From Vulcaniibacterium tengchongense (GTDB taxonomy: Bacteria; Pseudomonadota; Gammaproteobacteria; Xanthomonadales; Xanthomonadaceae), in contig NZ_RKQN01000001.1 in the NCBI RefSeq assembly GCF_003814555.1, positions 62,001-126,000 of the forward strand: DNA of 64,000 nt, written 5' to 3'. The notes below the pieces were generated by a model. That model was not told where the DNA came from. It worked only from the letters and a program-made list of their open reading frames with translations, and made no database searches. The number at the start of each line of letters is the position of its first letter. Position 1 is the first letter of the stretch. The position numbers and the translations under genes were made by a program. This document shows, piece after piece, positions 8,363 through 17,561 of this stretch.

Positions 8363-9280
8363 TCAAAGCGGCTCCAGCCAGCCGTACCGGTCCGGCGTGC
8401 GGCCATCGAACAGGCCGAAGAACAGCTCCTGGATGCGGCGCGTCACCGGGCCCGGCCTGCCCTCGCCGACCTGGCGGCCGTCGACCGACCGGATCGGGGT
8501 GATCTCCGCGGCGGTGCCGCACATGAACAGCTCGTCGCACAGGTAGAGGTATTCGCGCGGCAGGTCGCGCTCGACCACGGCGATGCCGGCATCGCGGGCC
8601 AGGGTGATGATCGAGTTGCGGGTGATGCCGTTGAGCAGCGCCGCCGACACCGGGGTGGTGTGCAGCACGCCGTCAAACACCAGGAACAGGTTCTCGCCGG
8701 CGCCCTCGCTGAGCAGGCCGGTCGCGGCCAGGGCGATGCCCTCGCCGAAGCCGAGCCGGCGCGCCTCGCGCGCGACCAGCTGCCCGGACAGGTAGTTGCC
8801 GCCGGCCTTGGCCCCGGCCGGGATGGTGTTGGGGGCGAAGCGCTGCCAGCTCGACACGCAGGCGTCGATGCCGCTCTCGACCACGCTGGCGCCGAGGTAC
8901 TGGCCCATCCGCCAGGTGGCGACCGCAACCTCGGTCGGCGTGTCCGCGGCCAGGCCGAAGCCGCCCAGGCCGCGATACGCCACCGGGCGCAGGTAGTCGG
9001 TGGCGTTGCCGTTGGCCACGATCACCTCGCGGCAGGCCTGGTTGATCTGCTCCAGCGAGTACGGCATCGGCATGTCGTAGATCTTGGCCGAGGCGAACAG
9101 GCGCTTGTTGTGGTCGGTCAGGCGGAAGATCGCCGGCCCGTTCGCGGTCTGGTAGCAGCGGATGCCCTCGAACACCGACGAGCCGTAATGCAGCGCGTGC
9201 GACATCACGTGGGTGGTGGCCTCGGCCCACGGCTTGATGCGGCCGTTGTGCCAGATCCATTCGGGGTACTGCAGGCTCAT
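8363..9280 (-). CDS. ilvE: Branched-chain amino acid aminotransferase IlvE
   Basis: The enzyme is PLP-dependent and exchanges amino groups between glutamate and the keto acids of valine, leucine and isoleucine. The 305-residue fold-type IV protein has EWIWHNGRIKPW and HALHYGSSVFEGIRCY at the N-terminus and PLP lysine Lys158 in IPAGAKAGGNYL. GLLSEGAGENLFLV and LNGITRNSIITLA come later, and the C-terminal LFMCGTAAEITPIRSVD is typical. An AT-rich GTTTAAACT word just upstream on the minus strand may be the -10 region. It is followed by, and not co-transcribed with, the convergent kinase gene. Confidence 0.95.
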   Translation of the reverse strand: MSLQYPEWIWHNGRIKPWAEATTHVMSHALHYGSSVFEGIRCYQTANGPAIFRLTDHNKRLFASAKIYDMPMPYSLEQINQACREVIVANGNATDYLRPVAYRGLGGFGLAADTPTEVAVATWRMGQYLGASVVESGIDACVSSWQRFAPNTIPAGAKAGGNYLSGQLVAREARRLGFGEGIALAATGLLSEGAGENLFLVFDGVLHTTPVSAALLNGITRNSIITLARDAGIAVVERDLPREYLYLCDELFMCGTAAEITPIRSVDGRQVGEGRPGPVTRRIQELFFGLFDGRTPDRYGWLEPL

Positions 9281-9865
9281 CGCGGTCTCGCGGCGGACGG
9301 AAGGAACGCTAGTTTAAACGGGGCGCGGCGCGCGCCCGCATGCCGCGGCCGGTCCCGGCAGCGGGTCCTCGCGCTCCCGCTCGCGAAGGCGAGGGGCGGG
9401 AAGCGCGCGGCAGGCGGGTGAGTAGGGACGCATAAGGAGCTTGGCAAGCGGGTGAGCCGCCTCCGGCGATTCCGGCGAGGCTTCGGGCGCGATGCGCGGA
9501 CGCGGTGTGCATCGGCCCGGCGGGGCCTGCCACGGGCTGCCGGCAAGCCGGCGGCAGGGCTGGCGATGGAACCACGTTCGAACGCGGCAGAGGCGGCCAT
9601 TGCGTTGGCCCGCGCCCTTGCCGGGCCTCTCCCGCAAGCGGGAGAGGGAATGGAATGGGAGAGGAGGCAGGCGGGAAGCAGGCGCGCGGGAACAGACGGA
9701 AAAGAGCGCGCGCCGGCAGCGCAACCCTGCATGCCTGCGAGCGACCCCGCGCTGCTTTCGCAACCCTCTTTACGTTTGCGGGGCGGGAGCGGCGCGCTTA
9801 CGCGCCGCTGCGCGTCCTCGCGCCCTGCGAGCGCCGGGGTGCGGGTTGGGCGTCCCGGTCCCGCG
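9281..9865. other. 585-base spacer upstream of ilvE, no gene seen
   Basis: Frames crossing this region lack family resemblance and have no good start. It contains the perfect palindrome at 9626-9647, a GCGCGCTTACGCGC word near 9793 and purine-rich GGGAGAGG runs. The ilvE promoter must lie at its left end. Confidence 0.5.
9626..9647. repeat. Perfect palindrome CCTCTCCCGC-AA-GCGGGAGAGG
   Basis: Two 10-base arms are separated by AA. Related copies lie at 801-822 and 16619-16639. There is no T tract on either side. Confidence 0.55.
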
Positions 9866-10474
9866 CTAGAACCGCACCCACCAGCAGCCGAAGTGGCGGC
9901 GCAAGGCGAACACGGTGCGGCTCGGGGTGACACCGTCGCCGAGGGTTTGCTCGAGGCGCAGCGCCACCGGCGCGGCCGCGCGCGCCGGCGGGTGCGGCTC
10001 CTCCAGGCCCGTGTCCGGATCGAGATCGGTGTCGGCGTCCCCGCCGGCGCCGCCGAGCGTGCGCCATTCGCCCGGCGGCGGCTCGGGGGCGGCGGGCAGC
10101 ACCGGCACGATCGCGACCAGCGGCCGGCGCACCAGCGCATCCAGCCGTTCCATGATCGCGTAGGCGGCGCTGCCGGACATGCCGGCCCAGTGGTAGACGG
10201 CGGCGAGGCGATTGGGATCGCGCCCGTCGAAGGCGGTGGCGATCTCGCCGGTCAGTGCTTCCAGGGTCCGCGCGCAGCCGCCGCGCGGCGCACGCGCGGC
10301 ATCGGCCGCCGGCGGGCGGCGGTCGACGCCGCCGAGCTCCTCGCAGCGGCGATCGGTGAACACCGCCTCGCCGTCCGGGCCGGTGCAGCGCCGGATCTGC
10401 TGCGCCCAGGCAGGCGCGGCGGCGAAGGCAAGGGCGAAGGCGGGGGCGAGCAGCGCGAGCGACGGGCGAGGCAT
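9866..10474 (-). CDS. Secreted protein of unknown function, paralogue 1
   Basis: The 202-residue product starts with a clear signal peptide (MPRPSLALLAPAFALAFAAAPAWA). Next comes a DUF4124-like block, IRRCTGPDGEAVFTDRRCEELGG. A middle block reads CARTLEAL, DPNRLAAVYHWAGM, and the protein ends FALRRHFGCWWVRF. All three blocks recur in the gene directly upstream, so the two are tandem paralogues. Conserved cysteines at matching places suggest disulfides in the periplasm. I recognise no catalytic motif and assign no function. Confidence 0.75.
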   Translation of the reverse strand: MPRPSLALLAPAFALAFAAAPAWAQQIRRCTGPDGEAVFTDRRCEELGGVDRRPPAADAARAPRGGCARTLEALTGEIATAFDGRDPNRLAAVYHWAGMSGSAAYAIMERLDALVRRPLVAIVPVLPAAPEPPPGEWRTLGGAGGDADTDLDPDTGLEEPHPPARAAAPVALRLEQTLGDGVTPSRTVFALRRHFGCWWVRF

Positions 10475-10525
10475 GCGCCACAGCCTAGCCGCGCGCGCCT
10501 GCGGCGAACAGGCCGGCGTGCGCGT

Positions 10526-11128
10526 TCAGAACTCGACGAAGTAACAGCCGGAATGCCGGCGCACGTCGAAGTCGACCACGGTCGGCACGTTCCCGTCGCC
10601 GAGCGTCAGCTGCAGGATGCCGGCGTCCGTGGCCGCGAAGGGACCGATGCGCGCGTCGACGTAGTCGGCGTGCAGCAGCGGCTTGCCGGCCAGGCGCTGC
10701 AGCCGCGCCAGCACCCGCTGGCCCTGGCGGTGGTCGAGGCCGGTCCAGTGGTAGCTCTCGGCGACGCGGTTGACGTCGCCGAGCATCAGCGCGCCTTGCA
10801 GGTTCAGCGTCAGCTGCCGCGGCGTGCGCGCGCAACCCGCGGCGGGGGAGCGCGTCATGTGCGACAAGGCGGCGAGCTGCTCCGCCTCGCCCGCGCGCGC
10901 GAGCAGGCCGCTGCCGGCGAGGCCGCCTTCGCCGGCAGCGCGTGCGTTCTCGCGCGCCAGCCGCTCCAGCAGCTCGCCGCGGATCGGCTCGGCGCGCGCA
11001 CCGAGCGCGGCGCAGGCGGTATCGGTGTAGATCGTGGCGCCGTCGCCGCCGCGGCAGCGCTGGATGCCGAGCGAGGCGGCCTGCGCCGATGCGGCGATGC
11101 ACAGCGCGAGCACGGCGAGAAGACGCAT
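10526..11128 (-). CDS. Secreted protein of unknown function, paralogue 2
   Basis: The 200-residue product has the signal peptide MRLLAVLALCIAASAQA. It then shares with its downstream neighbour the blocks IQRCRGGDGATIYTDTACAALGA, CARTPRQL, DVNRVAESYHWTGL and the terminal FDVRRHSGCYFVEF. I took the ATG at 11128, because the signal peptide starts there; an ATG at 11158 adds ten residues. The gap to paralogue 1 is 51 bases, so they are probably co-transcribed. Function is unknown; the four-cysteine layout suggests a small disulfide-bonded envelope protein. Confidence 0.75.
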   Translation of the reverse strand: MRLLAVLALCIAASAQAASLGIQRCRGGDGATIYTDTACAALGARAEPIRGELLERLARENARAAGEGGLAGSGLLARAGEAEQLAALSHMTRSPAAGCARTPRQLTLNLQGALMLGDVNRVAESYHWTGLDHRQGQRVLARLQRLAGKPLLHADYVDARIGPFAATDAGILQLTLGDGNVPTVVDFDVRRHSGCYFVEF

Positions 11129-11250
11129 GGGCGAGCGCGCGTTGGAACCTGCGCGCATGCTCGGCGGCGGCCGGTGGACGGCGCGTGCGCACGCGCGCGT
11201 TCACCTTGAACGCCGGCGAAACGGCCGCGCACGCGCGGCCGTGCCCGCGC

Positions 11251-12081
11251 TCAGTCGAGGCGGGCGAGCACCGCCAGCGTCGGTCGCGACAGATTGAGCG
11301 TGTAGAAGTGCAGCGCCGGCGCGCCGCCGTCGATCAGGCGCTGGCACAGGTTCGCGACCAGGTCGGCGGCGAACTCGCGGATCGCCCCGGCGTCGTCGCC
11401 GAAGGCCTGCATGCGCTTGCCGATCCAGCGCGGGATCTCGGCGCCGCAGGTCTCGGAGAAGCGGCGCAACTGGGTGAAGTTCGCGATCGGCATGATCCCG
11501 GGCACGATCGGGACCGCCACGCCGAGCCGGCGCGCGTCGTCGACGAAGCGGAAATAGGCGTCGGCGTTGTAGAAGTACTGGGTGATCGCGCCGTCGGCGC
11601 CGGCGTCGACCTTGGCCTTGAAGTGGCGCAGGTCGGCGAGCGCGTCGTCCGCCTGCGGGTGGCATTCCGGGTAGCAGCCGACCTCGATGTGGAAATGGCC
11701 GTCGTGCTCGCGGCGGATGAATTCCACCAGTTCCGAGGCGTAGCGGAAGTCGCCGGTGTGGCCCATGCCCGAGGGCAGGTCGCCGCGCAGGGCGACGATG
11801 CGGCGGCAGCCCATGGCGCGGTAGCGTCGCAGCAGCTCGGCCAGCTCGGCGCGGGTGCCGCCGACGCAGGACAGGTGCGGGGCGGCGTCGAAGCCGTGCG
11901 CGCGGTGCAGGTGCCCGACCGTCTCGGGGGTGTAGCTCAGGGTCGAGCCGCCCGCGCCGAAGGTGCAGGACACGTACTCCGGTCGCCGCGGCTTGAGCCG
12001 GGCCGCGGTCTTGTCCAGTTGTGCGCGCTGTTCCTCGGTCTTGGGCGGGTAGAACTCGAAGCTGATCGGGACGCGGGGCAT
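11251..12081 (-). CDS. metF: 5,10-methylenetetrahydrofolate reductase MetF
   Basis: MetF is a flavoprotein that reduces methylene-THF to methyl-THF, the methyl donor for methionine synthesis. The 276-residue protein is the usual bacterial length. Motifs include ISFEFYPPKTEEQRAQL with the catalytic Glu region, SCTFGAGGST, IVALRGDLP, IEVGCYPECHPQA, DAGADGAITQYFYNADAY and VPGIMPIANF. A palindrome lies 38 bases upstream of the start and is a likely operator. ahcY and metK follow within 11 kb. Confidence 0.95.
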   Translation of the reverse strand: MPRVPISFEFYPPKTEEQRAQLDKTAARLKPRRPEYVSCTFGAGGSTLSYTPETVGHLHRAHGFDAAPHLSCVGGTRAELAELLRRYRAMGCRRIVALRGDLPSGMGHTGDFRYASELVEFIRREHDGHFHIEVGCYPECHPQADDALADLRHFKAKVDAGADGAITQYFYNADAYFRFVDDARRLGVAVPIVPGIMPIANFTQLRRFSETCGAEIPRWIGKRMQAFGDDAGAIREFAADLVANLCQRLIDGGAPALHFYTLNLSRPTLAVLARLD

Positions 12082-12119
12082 CGCGGCGGCCGGTGTGGAC
12101 AGGCCTGGAAGTCTATCGC

Positions 12120-12137
12120 TTCATCTTGATCGATGAA
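12120..12137 (-). promoter_or_regulatory. Candidate operator upstream of metF
   Basis: TTCATC-TTGATC-GATGAA is a perfect 6-base inverted repeat with a 6-base centre, 38 bases before the metF ATG. It does not match the MetR pattern TGAA-N5-TTCA. A looser relative, CTTTATCC-N8-GGATGAAAG, lies in the metK 5' UTR. The regulator is unknown. Confidence 0.45.
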
Positions 12138-12281
12138 AACGGATCTTCGCGCGGGCAGGGCGGGCGCCGCTCGCGGCCGCCGGAGCGCCGCCCGCGGCGC
12201 GCCTGGGCCGTTTCTCACCCGCCGCACCACGACGGGTGCCGGCGCGGCGAAGCTGTCTTGCCCCGTCCTTGGAGACTCCCC

Positions 12282-13211
12282 ATGCGTATGCGTGTCCGCT
12301 CCCTCCGTTTCGGCCTGGCCCTGGCTGCCGCCTCCCTGTTCGCCGCCGCGGCCGCCGAGGCCGCGCCCGAGCGCTTCCGCGACCTGCAAGTCGAAGTGAT
12401 CGGCGAGGGCCGGCCGGTGGTGATGATCCCCGGACTCAACAGCGCCGCCGGCGTCTGGGATGAAACCTGCGCGGCCCTGCAAGCCAGCCGGGTGCAGTGC
12501 CACATCGTGCAACTGCCCGGCTTCGCCGGCCTGGAGCCGGTCGCGACCGACGCATTCCTGCCGGCGATGCGCGACCGGCTGCTCGCCTACCTGCGCGAGC
12601 GCCGGCTGCAGCGGCCGGTGGTGGTCGGCCACAGCCTCGGCGGCTTCCTGGCCCTGCAGATGGCGATTGCCTCGCCGCAGGCGATCGAGCGGCTGGTGAT
12701 CGTCGATTCGTTGCCGTTCATGCCGGCCGGGATCAACCCGCAGGCGACGGTGGAGAACAGCAGGCCCGTCGCCGAGCAGCTGCGCCAGACCCTGCTGCAC
12801 GGCGACCGCGACTCGGCGCAGTACCGGCAGATGATGTCGGTGTTCTCGCGCTCGCCGGAGCGGGTCGACACCATCGTCGCCTGGGGCCGGGCGAGCGACC
12901 GCGAGACCGGCGCCAAGGCGATGTACGAGCTGATGACCACCGACCTGCGCGCGCAGCTGGGCGCGATCAGGACGCCGACCCTGGTGCTGGCCTCGTGGGC
13001 CGGCTACGCCCACTACGGAGTGACCGAGGAGATGAGCCGGGCGATGTTGCGCCGCCAGTATGCCGGGCTCGACGGCGTGCGCATCGAGCTCAGCCGCGAT
13101 GGCTTCCATTTCCTGATGTGGGATGATCCGCAGTGGCTGCAGGCGCAGGTGCGCGAATTCATCGCCGCGGCGGATGAGCGCGACGGTGGCGCGCGCGCCG
13201 AGGGCCGCTAG
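12282..13211 (+). CDS. Exported alpha/beta hydrolase
   Basis: This 309-residue protein has a signal peptide (MRMRVRSLRFGLALAAASLFAAAAAEA). The alpha/beta-hydrolase fold shows the oxyanion motif IPGLNSAAGVW, nucleophile Ser118 in VVVGHSLGGFLALQ, and the histidine in RDGFHFLMWDDP. Although the frame is open further upstream, the start at 12282 is set by the signal peptide and a GGAG at 12271. The next gene, a LytS-type kinase, starts 39 bases downstream. The substrate is not evident. Confidence 0.88.
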   Translation: MRMRVRSLRFGLALAAASLFAAAAAEAAPERFRDLQVEVIGEGRPVVMIPGLNSAAGVWDETCAALQASRVQCHIVQLPGFAGLEPVATDAFLPAMRDRLLAYLRERRLQRPVVVGHSLGGFLALQMAIASPQAIERLVIVDSLPFMPAGINPQATVENSRPVAEQLRQTLLHGDRDSAQYRQMMSVFSRSPERVDTIVAWGRASDRETGAKAMYELMTTDLRAQLGAIRTPTLVLASWAGYAHYGVTEEMSRAMLRRQYAGLDGVRIELSRDGFHFLMWDDPQWLQAQVREFIAAADERDGGARAEGR

Positions 13212-13250
13212 CGCCGCCGCAGACGATCGCCGCCCCGACCGGATCGCTCC

Positions 13251-14294
13251 ATGACGCGTGCCGACCTCCGTTTCGCCGTGCTCAACCTGCTGCCGGCCGC
13301 CGGCTACGCCGGATTCACCTGGTTCACCTTCCTGGGCGCCGGCGCGGCCGGCGCGGAGCGGGTCGCGATCTGGCTGGCGGCCGCGCTCGGCGCCGGCCTG
13401 TGGCTGGCCAGCGGTGCGCTGCGCCTGCTGGCCCTGCGCCGGCGTTGGTTCGCGCTGAGCCCGGCCGCGCTGCTGGTACGGCTGGCGGCGGGCCTGGCGC
13501 TCGGCGCCTTCCTGCTGCAATTGATGGCGCGCGGGGTGCTGGTCGGCGCCGATGCGGCGGGCTTCCTCGACTTGCCCCGTGGCGACGATTACGGGCCGCG
13601 CGAGATGCTCGCCTACACCCTGCAGGTGTCGGTGTTCCTCGGCCTCTGGCTGGCGCTGTGGAGCGGCTGGCACCTGCTCCGGCACCGGCGCGAAAGCGAG
13701 CTGGCCCGGCTGCGCGCCGAATCGCAGCGCAGCGCGTTGGAGCTGGACGCCCTGCGCGCACGGCTGAATCCGCACTTCGTGTTCAATGCGCTCAACAACC
13801 TGCGGGCGCTGATCAACGAGGACACCGCGCGGGCCCGGGAAGTGGTCACCCGGTTGTCGAACATCCTGCGCCACTCGCTGGAGCACAGCCAGCGCGAGTC
13901 GGCCACCCTGCGCGAGGAGCTGGCCGTGGTCGACGACTATCTGGCGGTCGAGCGCGTCCACTACGAAGAGCGCCTGCGCGTGCACTGCGATGTCGCCGGC
14001 GACGCCCTGGACGCGCAATTGCCGCCGATGCTGCTGCAGTTGCTGGTCGAGAACGCGATCAAGCACGGCATCGCCTGCACGCCGGGCGGCGGCGAGCTGG
14101 GGGTGGCCGCCTGGCGCGAGGGCGACAGGCTGGCGGTCGAGGTCAGCAACCCCGGCCGGCTCGGCGCCGCGACGCCCGGCCACGGCGTGGGGCTCGCCTA
14201 CCTGCGCGCGCGCCTGGCGCGCGAACCGGGCCACCGCTTCGAACTGCGGCAGAACGGGCCGCGCGTGCTGGCCCGGCTGGAGATCGCGCAATGA
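13251..14294 (+). CDS. LytS/AlgZ-type membrane histidine kinase
   Basis: The 347-residue protein has four predicted membrane segments in the first 145 residues. A short coiled linker leads to the His_kinase family motif RLNPHFVFNALNNLRALI, with phospho-accepting His175. MLLQLLVENAIKHGI is the N-box and HGVGLAYLRARL the glycine box of the ATPase domain. Its end overlaps the response regulator start (ATGA at 14291), showing one operon. No separate sensor domain is visible, so sensing is likely membrane-linked. Confidence 0.9.
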   Translation: MTRADLRFAVLNLLPAAGYAGFTWFTFLGAGAAGAERVAIWLAAALGAGLWLASGALRLLALRRRWFALSPAALLVRLAAGLALGAFLLQLMARGVLVGADAAGFLDLPRGDDYGPREMLAYTLQVSVFLGLWLALWSGWHLLRHRRESELARLRAESQRSALELDALRARLNPHFVFNALNNLRALINEDTARAREVVTRLSNILRHSLEHSQRESATLREELAVVDDYLAVERVHYEERLRVHCDVAGDALDAQLPPMLLQLLVENAIKHGIACTPGGGELGVAAWREGDRLAVEVSNPGRLGAATPGHGVGLAYLRARLAREPGHRFELRQNGPRVLARLEIAQ

Positions 14295-15025
14295 GCGAGG
14301 TCCTGCGCGTGCTGATCGTCGACGACACCCGGCTGGCGCGACGGGAACTGCGCACGCTGCTGGCCGAGCTGGACCGGGTCGAATGCGTCGGCGAGGCCGA
14401 CGACGTGCCGGCGGCGCGGGCGGCGATCGAGCGCTGGCGCCCCGACCTGGTGCTGCTCGACATCCAGATGCCGTCCGGCACGGGCTTCGACGTGCTCGAC
14501 GGCCTGGACGCCGCGCCGATGGTGGTATTCACCACCGCCTACGACCGGTATGCGGTGCGGGCGTTCGAGGCCAACGCGCTCGACTACCTGGTCAAGCCGG
14601 TGGTGCCCGAACGCCTCGCCGCGGCGGTGGCCCGCGCCCGCGCCCGCCGCGCCGCGGCGGCGTCGGCCGCGCCCGCGCCGCGCGGCACGCTGGGCCGCGA
14701 CGACCAGGTGTTCCTGCGCGAGGGCGAACGTTGCTGGTTCGTCGCCCTGCGCGAGATCAGCCGGATCGTGGTGGACGGCAACTACGCGCGGGTCTGGTTC
14801 CGCGGCGAAAGCGCGCTGTTGCCGCGCAGCCTGAGCGCGCTGGAAGCGCGCCTGGACCCGGCGCTGTTCTTCCGCGCCAACCGCAACACGCTGGTGAACC
14901 TGCGCATGGTCGAACGCATCGAGCTGGCGGTCGGCGACGGCTACGAGCTCACCCTGAAGGACGGCAGCCTGGTCGAGGTGTCGCGGCGGCAGGCGCGGGA
15001 GTTGAGGGAGCGGCTCGCCCTGTGA
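14291..15025 (+). CDS. LytTR-family response regulator
   Basis: This 244-residue regulator pairs with the overlapping kinase. Its receiver domain has VDD at 10-12, phospho-acceptor Asp57 in LVLLDIQMPSG and LDYLVKPV. An alanine-rich linker precedes a LytTR DNA-binding domain (about 145-240) with GNYARVWF, FFRANRNTLVNLRMVERIEL and VSRRQARELRERL. LytTR proteins bind imperfect direct repeats; targets here are unknown. The gene is closed by a hairpin shared with convergent ahcY. Confidence 0.92.
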   Translation: MSEVLRVLIVDDTRLARRELRTLLAELDRVECVGEADDVPAARAAIERWRPDLVLLDIQMPSGTGFDVLDGLDAAPMVVFTTAYDRYAVRAFEANALDYLVKPVVPERLAAAVARARARRAAAASAAPAPRGTLGRDDQVFLREGERCWFVALREISRIVVDGNYARVWFRGESALLPRSLSALEARLDPALFFRANRNTLVNLRMVERIELAVGDGYELTLKDGSLVEVSRRQARELRERLAL

Positions 15026-15108
15026 ATCCGCGCGGGCGGTCCTGCCGGCCTGCGGCGGGTGCCGGCACGGACGCCCCCGGCGCCCGGCCCGCGCGCGGGC
15101 GAAACGAA

Positions 15109-15134
15109 GAACGGGCGCCTTCCGGCGCCCGTTC
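15109..15134. terminator. Bidirectional terminator hairpin between the LytTR regulator gene and ahcY
   Basis: A perfect 11-base stem GAACGGGCGCC / GGCGCCCGTTC with TTCC loop lies between convergent stop codons. GGTTTCC follows on plus and TTCGTTTC on minus, so T tracts are weak. Confidence 0.65.
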
Positions 15135-15160
15135 GGTTTCCTCCAAGGGGGACTGCCCGC

Positions 15161-16591
<1,431 letters not shown>

Positions 16592-16618
16592 GGCGTTTGT
16601 GCTCCGGTTTCTTTGAGG

Positions 16619-16639
16619 CCTCCCCCGCGACGGGAGAGG
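16619..16639 (-). repeat. Hairpin in the ahcY leader, CCTCTCCCGC-type palindrome
   Basis: On the transcribed strand GCCTCTCCCG-TCG-CGGGGGAGGC forms a strong stem between the SAH aptamer and the start codon. It matches the dispersed palindromes at 801 and 9626, and may form part of the riboswitch expression platform. Confidence 0.5.
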
Positions 16640-16655
16640 CGGTTGAGGACGAACC

Positions 16656-16722
16656 GGGCGCCGTTGTGGCTTGGCCGAGCCTGGCCGGCGGAGAGTCTCC
16701 GGCGGTCGCAGCGCCCCTCGGC
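16656..16722 (-). promoter_or_regulatory. SAH (S-adenosylhomocysteine) riboswitch
   Basis: Read on the minus strand, the leader contains CCGAGGGGCGCTGCGACC, a GCCGG-AGACTCT-CCGGC-type hairpin, then CCAGGCTCGG closing P1, and AACGGCGCCC. These are the conserved segments of the SAH riboswitch class in their proper order. The pseudoknot pairing GGGCGC/GCGCCC replaces the common GAGCGC/GCGCTC, a compensatory change. It lies between a TACAAT promoter box and ahcY. Known members turn on adenosylhomocysteinase genes when SAH accumulates. Confidence 0.92.
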
Positions 16723-16732
16723 TGAGCGCTCC

Positions 16733-16738
16733 ATTGTA
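16733..16738 (-). promoter_or_regulatory. -10 box of the ahcY transcript
   Basis: TACAAT within CGCTACAATG on the minus strand predicts initiation near 16726, just before the riboswitch. The same ten bases precede the manganese riboswitch at 37212. Confidence 0.55.
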
Positions 16739-17043
16739 GCGGCGCCGGTGGGCGAGGGGCGGGCGGCGGCTTTACGCGGCCTCGACGCGGCTGAACGCGG
16801 CGGCCGCGTGGCACGCCTCTTGAAACCCGCCGCGCCTGCCCCTAAGCGAAGAGCGCAGCCGCGGGCGACGCGCTCCGCGGAGCGGTCGCGGGGAAACGCG
16901 GTCGTGCACGCGCTCTTCAAAACCGCCGGCGCATACTCAGCGCTCGCTCCGCAACTCCGCATCCGTCCGCGTTGCGCCGCACGCGCGCCGCGCCGGCGGC
17001 TCGCGCCCGCGGCGATTCCACGGTTCACGAGGAGGAGCTCGAC
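16739..17043. other. Spacer between divergent ahcY and hsp20 genes
   Basis: No gene is seen in these 305 bases. The right end must hold the hsp20 promoter, but I could not pick a heat-shock promoter with confidence. GAGGAGGAG just before 17044 is a strong ribosome-binding site. Confidence 0.4.
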
Positions 17044-17535
17044 ATGAGGCAGTTGACCCCACGCTATCGGGATCGCGCCTTCGCGACCCGCGCGGAACGC
17101 CAGCCGTTCACCAGCCTGCAGCGGCAGATGGACCGCTGGTTCGACGAGATGATGCGCCAGTTCGACCGGCCGCTGTCGCGCTTCGGCGGCTTCTTCGACC
17201 GCGAGATGGATTGGCCCAGCGTCGAGCTGAGCGAGACCGACCGCGAGGTGGTGCTGACCGCCGAGCTGCCGGGCCTGAGCGAGAACGACGTCGAGGTGCT
17301 GCACGAGGGCGATTCGCTGGTGCTGCGCGGCGAGCGCCGCGACTCGCGCGAGGACGCCGGCCGCCGTTACAGCGAGTACTACTACGGCCGTTTCGAGCGG
17401 CGCGTGCCGCTGGACGTCGACGTCGACTGGGAGCAGGTGCGGGCCGAGTTCCGCAACGGCCTGTTGACCGTGACCCTGCCCAGGAACCCGCGCGCGCAGA
17501 CCGGCCGGCGCATCCCGATCACCCGGGCCGAGTGA
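17044..17535 (+). CDS. Hsp20 / alpha-crystallin small heat-shock protein
   Basis: The 163-residue protein is an ATP-independent holdase that binds unfolding proteins. The N-terminal part, rich in Arg, Phe and Met (SLQRQMDRWFDEMMRQFDRP), precedes the alpha-crystallin domain from about residue 57. PSVELSETDREVVLTAELPGLSENDVEV, FERRVPLDVDVDWEQVRAEFRNGLLTVTLPR and a C-terminal RRIPI (the I-x-I-like tail) are characteristic. The start at 17044 has a strong GAGGAGGAG upstream. A glycosyltransferase and a glucosidase gene follow closely on the same strand. Confidence 0.93.
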   Translation: MRQLTPRYRDRAFATRAERQPFTSLQRQMDRWFDEMMRQFDRPLSRFGGFFDREMDWPSVELSETDREVVLTAELPGLSENDVEVLHEGDSLVLRGERRDSREDAGRRYSEYYYGRFERRVPLDVDVDWEQVRAEFRNGLLTVTLPRNPRAQTGRRIPITRAE

Positions 17536-17561
17536 GGCCGCAGCAGCCCTGGAGACGCGGT

